Positions 55,089-64,000 are shown, counted from the stretch's first letter. The stretch: 64,000 nt of DNA from Bacteroidota bacterium (GCA_009773455.1 WSXU01000005.1:1-64000); one strand, 5' to 3'. A program made the numbers and translations. The notes: generated by a model from the letters alone, not told the origin.

Positions 55089-55464
55089 ATACTTAGTAGT
55101 TTATTGATAAAATATTTTCCCGCAAGTAAAACAGTGGCACAATTTACGCCTTTTTTATTGTCGTGCAACAGGTAATCCCTACTTTTTGCACACAAAAATA
55201 ATTCAAAAAAAACAACCGGACAGCATAATGCAACCAATAATGGCGTATTACTTTCTGCCCGTTTTTCGGTGAGCAAATGTAGGGGAATTTAACAATTTAG
55301 CAATCGTATCGGAAAATTATTGAAAATTATGTTTGCGATCATGAAAAATTACTCTCTTTGCTGCTGTATCCGGTATACTTCAACGCATTCGTTTTAACAG
55401 GTAACCGGACTATTATCTACCCTATGAAAAATTATTTCATTAATCTGATTAACAATTTATTGGG
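55089..55464. other. 376-bp divergent intergenic region
   Basis: Carries the minus-strand promoter at 55274-55303 with a long leader of about 185 nt before the beta-propeller gene, plus a plus-strand TATGTTTG box at 55328-55335 for the peptidase. Confidence 0.5.
55274..55303 (-). promoter_or_regulatory. Promoter of the beta-propeller/FN3 operon (TTG-N19-TACATTTG)
   Basis: The minus strand has TTG at 55303-55301, 19 nt, then TACATTTG at 55281-55274, a near-exact Bacteroidota promoter. The first ATG is 185 nt away. Confidence 0.55.
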
Positions 55465-56670
55465 ATGAAAAACAAAACAATTGCAACCATGAATAATATG
55501 AAAAGAATCAGTTCACTGATGATCTGTTTGGTGGTGTTCATCAGCACAAAAGCCCAGAATGCCGAACCGGAAAAGAATGACAATTATCAGTTTTCCACAA
55601 CGAAAAACCTTCCTGCAACTCCTGTAAAAGACCAGTACAAATCTGGTACCTGCTGGAGTTTTGCCACCACATCATTCATCGAATCAGAATTGCTCAGGTT
55701 GGATTACGATACCACCGATATCTCTGAAATGTTTTTTGTATACCATACTTATATTGAAAAGGCCGGACAGTATGTACGTCTTCACGGAAGTGCGAACTTC
55801 GGACCCGGCGGACAAGCCCACGATGTTTTGAATGTAATAAAAAGTCAGGGCTTTTTAACTGAAGAAGAGTTCCCCGGACTGATCAGGGGTGAGGAAAAGC
55901 ATAAACACGGCGAGCTGGATGCCATTCTGAAGGCTTACCTTGACGCGCTCGTATCAGCAAAAGACGGGAAATTATCGAAGGTCTGGCAGGATGCTTTTAA
56001 ATCATTGCTTGATACTTATCTCGGAAATCCGGATGTAATCAGAAAGGTTTCGGCCGAGCGTTTTCCCCGTTTTAACCCGGATGATTATATTGAACTTACT
56101 TCTTATTCCCACCATCCGTATTACCGGTTGATTGACCTCGAAATTCCCGACAACTGGTCACATGATCTGTATTATAATCTGCCTGTGGATGAACTGATGG
56201 AAGTGATCGGTTATTCGTTGAATAATGATTATACGGTTTGCTGGGACGGGGATGTGAGTGACAAAGGCTTTTCACATGCCAACGGGGTTGCCATTGTACC
56301 TGAGAAAGACTCAAAGGCACTGGAAGGTACCGAACGTGCCCGCTGGGAAAAACTATCGGAGAAAGATAAAAATGCTGAATTGTATAATTTTAAACAACCC
56401 GGGAAAGAAAAGGAAATAACACAGGAGATGCGGCAGAGTGCGTTTGATAATTTCCAGTCCACGGATGACCACCTGATGCACATTACCGGAATGGTTACCG
56501 ATCAGAGGGGAAACAGGTATTATGTAACAAAGAATTCATGGGCAGCCAACAGCAACGAAACCGGAGGATACCTGAATATGTCAGAGGCTTATTTAAGGCT
56601 AAACACCATTGCTGTGATGGTTCATAAAAATGCTTTACCGGCTACCATCAAAAAGAAACTCAAACTATAG
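55465..56670 (+). CDS. Exported C1 (PepC/bleomycin-hydrolase-like) cysteine peptidase
   Basis: The 401-residue protein has a signal peptide (STKAQN). The start is uncertain (ATG at 55465, 55489 or 55498); the last gives the most compact signal. The catalytic Cys63 (numbered from 55465) is in SGTCWSFATTSF, the His in DDHLMHITG (336/339) and Asn357 in TKNSWAANSNETGG. It lacks the long hexamer-forming features of cytosolic PepC and, being exported, probably degrades peptides in the periplasm. It stands alone, followed by a terminator before the bat operon. Confidence 0.9.
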   Translation: MKNKTIATMNNMKRISSLMICLVVFISTKAQNAEPEKNDNYQFSTTKNLPATPVKDQYKSGTCWSFATTSFIESELLRLDYDTTDISEMFFVYHTYIEKAGQYVRLHGSANFGPGGQAHDVLNVIKSQGFLTEEEFPGLIRGEEKHKHGELDAILKAYLDALVSAKDGKLSKVWQDAFKSLLDTYLGNPDVIRKVSAERFPRFNPDDYIELTSYSHHPYYRLIDLEIPDNWSHDLYYNLPVDELMEVIGYSLNNDYTVCWDGDVSDKGFSHANGVAIVPEKDSKALEGTERARWEKLSEKDKNAELYNFKQPGKEKEITQEMRQSAFDNFQSTDDHLMHITGMVTDQRGNRYYVTKNSWAANSNETGGYLNMSEAYLRLNTIAVMVHKNALPATIKKKLKL

Positions 56671-56822
56671 TTTCATGTCCAATTCGGATTCCTGTAAGGA
56701 TAACATCCTGACGAAGAGTTCGTTATTTTCCTATTTTACTATTTGACACCTGGGATCAGCATGTCAGATCTTATTTTTTAAGAAAGAGGACTAAACTCAA
56801 TTAACTGCAAACAAGCTTGCAG

Positions 56823-56854
56823 ACAGCCGGATATTTTCAAATCCGGCTGTTTTT
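56823..56854 (+). terminator. Rho-independent terminator between peptidase and moxR
   Basis: acagccggat (56823-56832) pairs perfectly with atccggctgt (56841-56850), loop attttcaa, then ttttt. Confidence 0.88.
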
Positions 56855-56921
56855 GTATCTTATTATCTGATGATTAACAATTTTTAACACCGCTCCAATG
56901 GCGGATTAGCAATGCTCTGAG

Positions 56922-56929
56922 TATTTTTG
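56922..56929 (+). promoter_or_regulatory. Candidate -7 box (TATTTTTG) for the moxR-bat operon
   Basis: TAnnTTTG match ending 18 nt before the ATG at 56948. It overlaps the TTG the ORF track used as start, which argues that the TTG is not a start. No clear -33 element. Confidence 0.4.
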
Positions 56930-56947
56930 CCAAAAAAAGATACCACC

Positions 56948-57940
56948 ATGATTGAAACTGACATCAAGGAACTAAACGAACGTATTCAAAAGGAGAGTGC
57001 ATTCGTCGACCTGATTGAGATGGAAATGCATAAAGTAATCGTTGGGCAGAAACACATGGTCGAACGACTGCTTATAGGTTTGCTTTCAAACGGACATATC
57101 CTGCTTGAAGGAGTGCCCGGACTGGCTAAGACCCTGGCTATAAAATCACTTGCCAACATCATTGATGCTCATTTCAGCAGGATTCAGTTTACCCCTGACC
57201 TTCTTCCGGCTGACCTTATCGGAACCATGATATACAGCCAGAAGAAAGAGGAGTTCATCGTCAGGAAAGGTCCGATTTTCGCGAACTTTATTCTTGCTGA
57301 CGAAATAAACCGTTCACCGGCCAAAGTGCAGAGTGCTTTGCTTGAGGCTATGCAGGAAAAACAGGTAACCATAGGCGATCATACCTATCCCCTGTCTGAG
57401 CCCTTCCTAGTGCTGGCAACACAGAACCCCATCGAGCAGGAAGGTACCTATCCGCTGCCTGAAGCCCAGGTTGACCGTTTCATGCTTAAAGTAGTGATCG
57501 GCTATCCCACCCGTGAAGAGGAAAAACTGATTATGAGGCAGAACATAGAAGGTAACCAGCCTGTTACCAGGACAATTATCAAACCTGAAGATATACTCAA
57601 GGCAAGAAATCTCACCAGGGAAGTTTACCTTGATGAAAAAATAGAGAATTACATCACCGACATCGTTTTTGCGACCCGGTTCCCGGCTGAAAACAAACTT
57701 AAAAAATTTGAAGGCCTTATCTCCTATGGCGCATCGCCCCGTGCAAGCATCAACCTTGCGCTCGCAGCAAAAGCATATGCATTTATCAAACGTCGGGGTT
57801 ATGTGATTCCTGAAGATGTCAGGGCGGTTGCCCATGATGTCATGCGCCATCGCATCGGGCTTACCTATGAGGCTGAAGCTGAAAATATCACTACTGAGGA
57901 TATCATCAATGAAATCCTGAATACAGTCGAAGTTCCCTAA
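56948..57940 (+). CDS. moxR: MoxR-type AAA+ ATPase
   Basis: The ATG at 56948 (MIETDIKELNERIQ) gives 330 residues. Walker A GVPGLAKT is at 55-62 and Walker B FILADEINR around 114-121. Sensor motif ATQNPIEQEGTYPLPEAQ and the C-terminal lid are present. MoxR ATPases act as chaperones for vWA-containing partners, here encoded downstream (DUF58, BatA, BatB). It is the first gene of a seven-gene operon. It sits 43 nt before the DUF58 gene. Confidence 0.94.
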   Translation: MIETDIKELNERIQKESAFVDLIEMEMHKVIVGQKHMVERLLIGLLSNGHILLEGVPGLAKTLAIKSLANIIDAHFSRIQFTPDLLPADLIGTMIYSQKKEEFIVRKGPIFANFILADEINRSPAKVQSALLEAMQEKQVTIGDHTYPLSEPFLVLATQNPIEQEGTYPLPEAQVDRFMLKVVIGYPTREEEKLIMRQNIEGNQPVTRTIIKPEDILKARNLTREVYLDEKIENYITDIVFATRFPAENKLKKFEGLISYGASPRASINLALAAKAYAFIKRRGYVIPEDVRAVAHDVMRHRIGLTYEAEAENITTEDIINEILNTVEVP

Positions 57941-57983
57941 ACATTACTATAAGTTTTGGTAAACTTTTAGGAACGAAACAGAC

Positions 57984-58859
57984 ATGGAAACCAGCGATAT
58001 TCTAAAGAAAGTACGTCAGATTGAAATAAAAACCAGGGGGCTGTCGAACCACATCTTCTCAGGACAGTACCACAGTGCTTTCAAGGGACGTGGTATGGCA
58101 TTCAGTGAGGTCCGTGAATACCAGTATGGTGACGACATCCGTAACATCGACTGGAATGTCACCGCACGCTTCAGTCATCCTTATATTAAGGTTTTTGATG
58201 AAGAACGAGAACTTACCGTTGCCCTGCTCATCGATGTGAGTGGATCAAATGAATTTGGCACCCGCAGGCAGTTCAAAGAAGACCTGATGACGGAAATAGC
58301 TGCAGTACTGGCTTTCTCGGCAATTCATAACAACGACAAGGTAGGTGTTATCTTTTTCAGCGATAAAGTTGAGAAATTCATTCCTCCCAAAAAGGGTCTC
58401 AGCCATATATTACGTATTATCAGGGAGTTGATCGATTTCAAACCTGAAAGTCAGAAAACCAACATTGCTGAAGCGCTCAGGTTCCTGACCAATGCCATGA
58501 AGAAAAGATGCACTGCTTTCCTGATCTCCGATTTCATCGATACAGGATTTGAAGATGCGCTCAAAATAGCCGGACGCAAACATGACCTGGTTGCCCTTCA
58601 CATATTTGATGAAAGGGATCATGAACTTCCTGATATGGGATTGGTCAGACTTTTCAGCAAAGAAACCAATGAAAGCATCTGGGTCGACAGTTCGAGCAAA
58701 GCATCAAGAACCCATTACAAAAAACATGCAATCAAGCGTCTCGAAATGCTGGATCAGGCATTCAGGAGAAGCGGCGTTGATTTCGCCAGAATAGCAACCA
58801 GCCAGGATTATGTAAAACCACTCCTGGGATTGTTTAAAGCCAGGGAGGCAAGACGCTGA
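57984..58859 (+). CDS. DUF58 protein with vWA-like fold
   Basis: The 291-residue soluble protein has the DUF58 signature FSEVREYQYGDDIRNIDWNVTAR (residues about 40-62, shortened here) and a degenerate vWA MIDAS motif IDVSGSNEFG (about 83-92). DUF58 proteins are the usual second gene in MoxR-Bat operons and are probably remodelled by MoxR. It lacks transmembrane segments. It is 43 nt after moxR and 23 nt before the next gene, so the operon continues. Confidence 0.92.
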   Translation: METSDILKKVRQIEIKTRGLSNHIFSGQYHSAFKGRGMAFSEVREYQYGDDIRNIDWNVTARFSHPYIKVFDEERELTVALLIDVSGSNEFGTRRQFKEDLMTEIAAVLAFSAIHNNDKVGVIFFSDKVEKFIPPKKGLSHILRIIRELIDFKPESQKTNIAEALRFLTNAMKKRCTAFLISDFIDTGFEDALKIAGRKHDLVALHIFDERDHELPDMGLVRLFSKETNESIWVDSSSKASRTHYKKHAIKRLEMLDQAFRRSGVDFARIATSQDYVKPLLGLFKAREARR

Positions 58860-58882
58860 TACTAATTCGGATTTCAGGACAA

Positions 58883-59902
58883 ATGGAAACAAATGGAATA
58901 AATCTTCAAACCAGGATCATATCAGGAATAATTTTCTTTCTGGCCGGATTTACAGTTTTATTGCCTTTTGTGGTTAGCGCCCAGAAGGTTACTGCTGACA
59001 CTTCCCGGTTTTTGATCGGAAAGCAGGTAAATCTAACGCTGGAACTCGAAACGGAAAAAGGTTCTGTGGTTGATTGGCCTGTTCTGGGCGATACCCTGTC
59101 AGCTTCAATTGAAATCATCTCGAAATCAAAACCCGATACCCTAGTTACTGAAGGCAGCAACAAATTGATGATCCGTCAGGTTATCACCATAACCACATTT
59201 GATACGGGGTTTATTGTAGTCCCTCCTGTTACTTTCAGGGTCAAAGGCAAAAACGGAGCTTTCAGTGAACTGAAGAGCGAACCGCTTCTGCTTGAAGTGA
59301 AAAATGTACAGGTTGATGCCGCCAAAGACATTAAAGACATCAAGCCGGTATTACAGGCACCCTATACATTGCGTGATTTTTTACCCTGGCTGCTCCTTGC
59401 AGCCGCCATTGGCCTGCTGGCTACACTCGTCTGGTTTTACATCAGGAATCGCAGGAAAAACAAACCATTTATCAAACTGCCGGCGCGACAGCAGAAACCT
59501 CCCCACGTAGTGGCTCTCGGACTGCTGGACGAACTGCGTAAAGAACAGGTTTGGCAGAAAGGCCAGGTAAAGGAATATTATACCCGTCTGACTGATATTC
59601 TGCGTGAGTACTTCGAAAAACGTTTCGGTGTAAACGCTGCAGAAATGACCAGCGAAGAGATCTTATTTGCAATGAAAGATCATATCGGTGAAGCGTCTGT
59701 TCTGGGTGATCTCAGGAAACTGCTGTCGCTTTCCGATCTTGCGAAATTTGCCAAAATGCAACCAATTGGCGCTGAAAATGAACTCAGTATGACCTATGCC
59801 AAAACAATTGTATTAAATACTGCTGCAGCACCTTCAACAGATGACGCAGAAATGATCAGCAACAATGAAACCCGTGAAACCCGGAACCCGATAAACGAAT
59901 AG
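58883..59902 (+). CDS. BatD/DUF4381-like membrane protein of the bat operon
   Basis: The 339-residue protein has an N-terminal signal segment and a BatD-like beta domain (about 35-145, DTSRFLIGKQVNLTLELETE). A single transmembrane helix (DFLPWLLLAAAIGLLATLVWFYI, about 167-188) precedes a cytosolic helical domain with EYYTRLTDILREYFEKRFG (about 235-255), as in DUF4381. It most likely bridges periplasmic and cytosolic parts of the complex. It lies between the DUF58 gene and batA, 6 nt upstream of batA. Function is inferred from the operon. Confidence 0.78.
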   Translation: METNGINLQTRIISGIIFFLAGFTVLLPFVVSAQKVTADTSRFLIGKQVNLTLELETEKGSVVDWPVLGDTLSASIEIISKSKPDTLVTEGSNKLMIRQVITITTFDTGFIVVPPVTFRVKGKNGAFSELKSEPLLLEVKNVQVDAAKDIKDIKPVLQAPYTLRDFLPWLLLAAAIGLLATLVWFYIRNRRKNKPFIKLPARQQKPPHVVALGLLDELRKEQVWQKGQVKEYYTRLTDILREYFEKRFGVNAAEMTSEEILFAMKDHIGEASVLGDLRKLLSLSDLAKFAKMQPIGAENELSMTYAKTIVLNTAAAPSTDDAEMISNNETRETRNPINE

Positions 59903-59908
59903 ACCAAC

Positions 59909-60904
59909 ATGTTCAACCATCTGAAATTTGCAAATCCTGAGGCTTTTTACCTGCTCCTGCTGATCCCGGTGGCCATCGCATGGTATTGGTTCAGGGATCC
60001 GGGAACCAGGGCCAAACTTCAGGTTTCCGATTATTCTGCATTTCTCGAAAAGCCGAAGTCATTAAAGCAATACCTTCAGCATCTGCTGTTTATATTCAGG
60101 ATTATGGCCTATGCCTTACTGGTGATTGCGCTGGCGCGGCCTCAGTCAACGCTTTCAAGGCAGAGCGTCAGTGTTGAAGGGATCGACATTGTCCTGGCAA
60201 TGGACATTTCAGGAAGTATGCTGGCCGAGGACTTTAAACCCAACAGACTGGAGGCTGCCAAGGAAGTTGCCGAGGACTTTATCAAGGGAAGGCCCAGCGA
60301 CCGTATCGGCCTCGTGGTATTCAGCGGCGAGAGTTTCACCCAATGCCCGCTGACCACCGATCACCCTGTGCTGATCAATCTATTTGATGAAATAAAAAGC
60401 GGGATGATCGAAGACGGCACAGCCATTGGTGATGGACTATCCACTGCCGTTAGCCGGCTCAAGGAGAGCCAGGCTGTAAGTAAAGTGATCATTTTGCTCA
60501 CCGACGGAGAAAACAACAGGGGCTTTATCGATCCGAAATCAGCAGCTGAAATTGCAAAAGTATTCGGGCTCAGGGTTTACACCATCGGTATCGGTACCAT
60601 TGGAACGGCTCCGTACCCTGTACCAACACCTTTCGGGGTTCAGTATCAGCAGATGGAAGTCAGAATTGATGAACCCTTGTTGAAACAAATTGCCGAAATG
60701 ACCAACGGCAGGTATTTCAGAGCTACCAACAATCTGAAATTAAAGGAAATATACAATGAAATCGATAAACTTGAGAAATCAAAAGTTGATGTAACTGAAT
60801 TCAGGAGAAAAAAGGAAGAATTCAAACCATTTGCCCTGGCTGCATTGATCCTGTTATTGCTGGATTTTGTTCTTGGAATTACTGTTTTCAAAAAATTTCC
60901 ATAA
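59909..60904 (+). CDS. batA: BatA, vWA membrane protein
   Basis: The 331-residue protein has N-terminal membrane segments (about 13-27 and 58-76), a vWA domain with MIDAS motif AMDISGSM (Asp99, Ser101, Ser103), TDGENNRGF as the MIDAS-associated strand, and a C-terminal transmembrane helix. Bat proteins (Bacteroides aerotolerance) promote oxidative-stress or envelope tolerance with MoxR. The exact role is unknown. It lies 36 nt before batB, which has the same architecture, consistent with an old duplication. Confidence 0.93.
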   Translation: MFNHLKFANPEAFYLLLLIPVAIAWYWFRDPGTRAKLQVSDYSAFLEKPKSLKQYLQHLLFIFRIMAYALLVIALARPQSTLSRQSVSVEGIDIVLAMDISGSMLAEDFKPNRLEAAKEVAEDFIKGRPSDRIGLVVFSGESFTQCPLTTDHPVLINLFDEIKSGMIEDGTAIGDGLSTAVSRLKESQAVSKVIILLTDGENNRGFIDPKSAAEIAKVFGLRVYTIGIGTIGTAPYPVPTPFGVQYQQMEVRIDEPLLKQIAEMTNGRYFRATNNLKLKEIYNEIDKLEKSKVDVTEFRRKKEEFKPFALAALILLLLDFVLGITVFKKFP

Positions 60905-60940
60905 TGGAAATATCTGATGGGTTCAAAAACGTGAGAACTG

Positions 60941-61987
60941 ATGTTTAGATTTGAGCATACGATTTTTCTTAATCTTCTGGCAATTATTCCGGTACTGATT
61001 GTGCTATATTGGTTTTTTATCAGGTGGAAAACCAGGGTGGCGCTCAGACTTGGGGAAAAGCAGGTGATATCCAGGCTGATGCCTGATATTTCAGTTTTCC
61101 GCAGTCATTTCAAGTTCATTCTGGTCCTGCTGACCATTGTTGTTGTGCTGCTGGCTCTTGCCAACCCCCAGGTGGGATCAAAAATCGAGAAAGCCCAGCG
61201 CAAGGGCGTTGATCTGATCATTGCCATAGATGTTTCGAACAGTATGCTGGCGCAGGATATTCAACCGAGCAGGATAGAACGTGCAAGGCAGTCGATATCA
61301 AGGTTGATTGATGAGCTTGAAAATGATCGCATCGGAATCATTGTGTTCGCAGGGAAAGCCTATACTCAGTTGCCAATCACAACGGATTACTCAGCTGCCA
61401 AGATGATGCTTGGTACGGTCCGGCCCGATATGGTTCCGGTTCAGGGTACCGCCATCGGACAGGCAATAGATATGGCCATGGCTTCGTTTAAAGATGAGAA
61501 ATCGGGGAAAGCCATCATTATAATTACTGATGGTGAAAACCATGATGAAGATGCTGTTGAAAAGGCCGGTGAGGCAGCTGATGCCGGGATTAAAGTATAC
61601 ACCATCGGCATGGGCCTGGCCGAAGGTTCCCCTATCCCGGTTTACAAGGATGGTGAAATCGTCGGGTTCAAGAAAGATCAGTCGGGAGAAACCGTCATTA
61701 CAAGGCTAGATGAAACCATGTTAACAAAAATTGCCGAAGCAGGTGATGGCATCTATGTAAGGGCCAGCAATACACAGGCCGGACTCAGGAGGGTTTTTGA
61801 TGAGATCAGCAAAATGGAAAAGACTACCTTCGACACCATGAATTTTTCAGATTACGAAGATCGTTTCCAGTATTTTATCGGCCTGGCTGTATTGCTTCTT
61901 GCAATAAATTTCTTATTGAATGAGCGGAAGAGCAGATGGGCAGAAAAAATATCATTGTTTCACCCGAACAGGAATCAAAAGAAATGA
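60941..61987 (+). CDS. batB: BatB, vWA membrane protein
   Basis: The 348-residue protein has two N-terminal transmembrane helices, a vWA domain with MIDAS AIDVSNSM (Asp97, Ser99, Ser101), the TDGENHDEDA loop and a C-terminal transmembrane helix (FIGLAVLLLAINFLL). It is paralogous to BatA. Its stop codon overlaps the batC start as ATGA (61984-61987), so batC translation is probably coupled. Confidence 0.93.
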   Translation: MFRFEHTIFLNLLAIIPVLIVLYWFFIRWKTRVALRLGEKQVISRLMPDISVFRSHFKFILVLLTIVVVLLALANPQVGSKIEKAQRKGVDLIIAIDVSNSMLAQDIQPSRIERARQSISRLIDELENDRIGIIVFAGKAYTQLPITTDYSAAKMMLGTVRPDMVPVQGTAIGQAIDMAMASFKDEKSGKAIIIITDGENHDEDAVEKAGEAADAGIKVYTIGMGLAEGSPIPVYKDGEIVGFKKDQSGETVITRLDETMLTKIAEAGDGIYVRASNTQAGLRRVFDEISKMEKTTFDTMNFSDYEDRFQYFIGLAVLLLAINFLLNERKSRWAEKISLFHPNRNQKK

Positions 61988-62676
61988 GAACCATAGTATT
62001 TATAACCACTTTATTGCTTCTGGTTTCAGCCGGAAACCTATCGGGCCAGAATGACAATCCCCTGGTCAGAAGCGGCAATAAACAATATAAGGCAGGCAAA
62101 TTCAAGGAGGCTGAGATCGATTACCGCAAAGCCATGGAATTGTCGCCGAAATCATTTAAGGGAGAATACAACCTGGGAAACTCTCTTTACAGGCAAAAAA
62201 ACTGGGAAGAAGCAAGCCGCAGTTATATGAATTCAGCCAATAAAATGAAGTCCGGTGATATGGCCGGAAAGGCAGCGGCTTTCCATAACCTTGGCAATTC
62301 CCTGCTGAAGGCAGAAAAATTCAGTGAGAGTGTTGAAGCCTACAAACAATCGCTCCGGCTTAATCCGGCCGATGAAGATACCCGGTATAACCTGAGTTAT
62401 GCCATGCGGAAACTTCAGCAGCAACAGCAGCAACAACAGAAAAAAGATCAGAATAAGGACGACAAACAGGACAATAAGGATAAGCAAAACCAGAATCAAC
62501 CCCAGGATCAGCAGAATCAGCAGCAGGACAAACAACAGCAGCAAAAGCAGCAGATCTCAAAACAGGATGCAGAACGTATGTTGCAGGCCCTGAAAAATGA
62601 TGAGCAGAAAACCATTGACAAGGTAAAAAAACAAAAAGCGAAACCTGTACAGGTTCAGGTTGAAAAAGACTGGTAG
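61984..62676 (+). CDS. batC: BatC, TPR protein with Gln-rich tail
   Basis: The ATG at 61984 gives 230 residues with a signal peptide (ending GNLSGQ). The ORF track's start, 16 codons upstream, lies inside batB. About three TPR repeats (near 25-145, with ALxxLGNxLxxxxxYxxAxxxYxxA-like spacing in FKEAEIDYRKAMEL and SVEAYKQSLRLNP) are followed by a Gln/Asp/Lys-rich low-complexity segment (about 148-195) and a basic end. The tail is an unusually long homopolymer-like CAG/CAA stretch. It probably acts as an adaptor among BatA, BatB and BatD. Confidence 0.9.
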   Translation: MRTIVFITTLLLLVSAGNLSGQNDNPLVRSGNKQYKAGKFKEAEIDYRKAMELSPKSFKGEYNLGNSLYRQKNWEEASRSYMNSANKMKSGDMAGKAAAFHNLGNSLLKAEKFSESVEAYKQSLRLNPADEDTRYNLSYAMRKLQQQQQQQQKKDQNKDDKQDNKDKQNQNQPQDQQNQQQDKQQQQKQQISKQDAERMLQALKNDEQKTIDKVKKQKAKPVQVQVEKDW

Positions 62677-62735
62677 CTTTGCAGAATGAATCGGGTATGA
62701 TTGAGCATATGATCTTATCAAAAGAAATTCATACA

Positions 62736-64000
62736 ATGACAGGCAAAGATATGATTAAGCATATAAAATTGTCAGCCCTGATGATGCTGCTGCTTTCCGC
62801 CTTTACAGTTTCAGGGCAGAAAGTTGAATTCTCTGCTTCAGCCAGGGATGTGGTAGCTGTAGGAGACCAGTTCAGACTGGTTTTTTCGGTTAATGCCCAG
62901 GCCTCCGGTTTTACAGCACCGGTGCTGAAGGACTTTGCCATCCTGGCCGGTCCCAGTCAGTCATCAAGTACCAGCATGCAGATTATTAACAATCAGGTTA
63001 CCCGGTCAATAGATTATTCATTCACCTATATACTTCAGGCATCCTCGGAGGGGACTTTTACCATCGGACCGGCATCGGTGAATGTGGATGGTAAGGTATA
63101 CAAATCGAATCCGGTTACAGTTAAGGTGGTTAAAGGTAATGCTCCGCAGCCCCGGCAGGGGTCGCAGGGGTCACAGGGTAGCCAGCAGCCTTCCGGTGAA
63201 ATCGGATCTAAGGATTTGTTTGTAAGGGCTTCGGCAAATAAATCAAATCCCTACCAGGGTGAACAGATTATCGTCACTTACAAGATATATACCAGGGTTC
63301 CGGTTGCAGAATACAGCATTACCAAAGCTCCCGGGCTCAGTGGATTCTGGACACAGGACCTGCTGAAAGACAGCAAAAACCTGAATCAGTACCGTGAAAC
63401 GGTGGATGGTTCAGAATATGTGGTTGCTGAAATAAAAAAGGATGCCATGTTTGCGCAGAAATCCGGCAAACTTGTCATTGAACCGCTTGATATGGATGTC
63501 ATTGCGCAGATACAGCGAAAAGCCGGGCGCAAACCGACCAATGATCCGTTTTTCGACAACTTCTTCAACGACAGCTTCTTTGGCAACACCTTGCAGAATG
63601 TCAAGAAAACAATAAGCTCAAATCAGCTCACCATCAACGTTAAACCTCTGCCGGAAAATGGTAAGCCACTAGGATTCAGCGGAGCTGTCGGCAATTTTAC
63701 CATCACAGCCTCCACCGACCGTACAGATTTGAAGGCCAACGACGCCATGAGTCTCAAGTTCACCGTCACCGGAAAAGGAAATGTAAAGCTGATTGAAAAA
63801 CCCGACCTGGTTTTTCCGACCGACTTTGAAGTTTATGACCCCAGGGTTACCGACAATATCAGCACCACAGCCTCCGGTGTTTCGGGTTCCCGGACTTTTG
63901 AATACCTGATTATCCCCCGGAATCCCGGCAGCTTTAAAATCAAGCCGGCATCTTTCTCCTTTTTTGATATCAATGCCGGAGTCTATAAAACCTTAAAATC
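62736..64000 (+). CDS. batD: BatD, oxygen-tolerance protein (3' truncated by window)
   Basis: The reading frame is open from the ATG at 62736 (or 62751) to the window end, giving 421 residues so far. The ORF track does not show it because it has no stop in the window. A signal peptide (MLLLSAFTVSGQ) precedes BatD beta domains: KVEFSASARDVVAVGDQFRLVFSV, GPASVNVDGKVYKSNPVTVKVV, and RASANKSNPYQGEQIIVTYKIYT with LLKDSKNLNQYRE. This is the PF13584-type BatD family, the periplasmic partner of the MoxR-BatA-BatB system. A short Gln/Gly/Ser-rich linker (PRQGSQGSQGSQQ) follows the first domain. Confidence 0.93.
   Translation, partial: MTGKDMIKHIKLSALMMLLLSAFTVSGQKVEFSASARDVVAVGDQFRLVFSVNAQASGFTAPVLKDFAILAGPSQSSSTSMQIINNQVTRSIDYSFTYILQASSEGTFTIGPASVNVDGKVYKSNPVTVKVVKGNAPQPRQGSQGSQGSQQPSGEIGSKDLFVRASANKSNPYQGEQIIVTYKIYTRVPVAEYSITKAPGLSGFWTQDLLKDSKNLNQYRETVDGSEYVVAEIKKDAMFAQKSGKLVIEPLDMDVIAQIQRKAGRKPTNDPFFDNFFNDSFFGNTLQNVKKTISSNQLTINVKPLPENGKPLGFSGAVGNFTITASTDRTDLKANDAMSLKFTVTGKGNVKLIEKPDLVFPTDFEVYDPRVTDNISTTASGVSGSRTFEYLIIPRNPGSFKIKPASFSFFDINAGVYKTLK

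Noticed and set aside
56927-56947. TTG start for moxR
   Set aside because: Overlaps a TATTTTTG promoter box. ATG at 56948 fits family length.
62233-62544. Leu/Ile-rich minus-strand ORF (103 codons) in batC
   Set aside because: Product of reading the Gln-rich CAG/CAA tract on the opposite strand; not a membrane protein gene.

Overview
The window looks like chromosomal DNA of a Bacteroidota bacterium, most likely an environmental, probably anaerobic Bacteroidales/Marinilabiliales-type organism. The signs are type IX secretion (T9SS) type A C-terminal domains on four proteins, a TonB-dependent receptor paired with a DUF4249 lipoprotein, DUF4369/TlpA, FadL-like and GWxTD-type proteins, the moxR-bat operon, many TAnnTTTG-type promoter boxes, and a HydE maturase that implies an [FeFe] hydrogenase elsewhere in the genome. 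The genus is inference. I saw no tRNA, rRNA, CRISPR array, IS element or prophage.

Region 1 (1-22.8 kb, all on +) is an accessory block of six large exported proteins. The first five (one cut by the window edge) end in the same module, which is exactly 190 residues by coordinate in every copy. It is a beta-rich part followed by two canonical Ca-loop motifs (DVNQDGxxDTGD, DxNGDGxVDTGD), hence dockerin-like, and the protein ends there with no T9SS domain. The bodies differ: sialidase/BNR fold with PKD, CUB and GEVED domains; a two-copy ANLQWP protein; a 1785-residue GH13 amylase-family enzyme with three ANLQWP modules; and a repeat protein with chitobiase-C and DUF5689-like parts. The sixth protein (18760-22806) has a cohesin-like N-terminal beta-sandwich candidate, ten Ig/PKD-like repeats and a true T9SS sorting domain. 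The arrangement suggests a surface glycan-degrading assembly in which the sixth protein could be the scaffold. That is a hypothesis, not something shown by the sequence.

Region 2 (22.9-31.9 kb) is mixed: a six-hairpin glycosidase, a Nudix-fold transcription regulator with a degenerate Nudix box, a hypothetical protein with acylphosphatase, a lipoprotein with MnmD, a DEDDy exonuclease, an FKBP isomerase and a TlpA-type thioredoxin.

Region 3 (32.1-49.5 kb) is mostly core genome: dnaB, a GATase-fold exported protein, the TonB receptor with its DUF4249 partner, thyA-folA behind an LVIVD beta-propeller T9SS protein, hydE, a GWxTD-like lipoprotein, an M23-LysM hydrolase, a FadL-SGNH pair, ung, and a 42-residue lipoprotein gene absent from the ORF track.

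Region 4 (49.6-64 kb) holds an exported hypothetical protein, two T9SS cargo proteins in one operon (FN3 repeats; sortilin-like beta-propeller), a C1 (PepC-like) peptidase, and the moxR-DUF58-DUF4381-like-batA-batB-batC-batD operon, with batD running off the right end.
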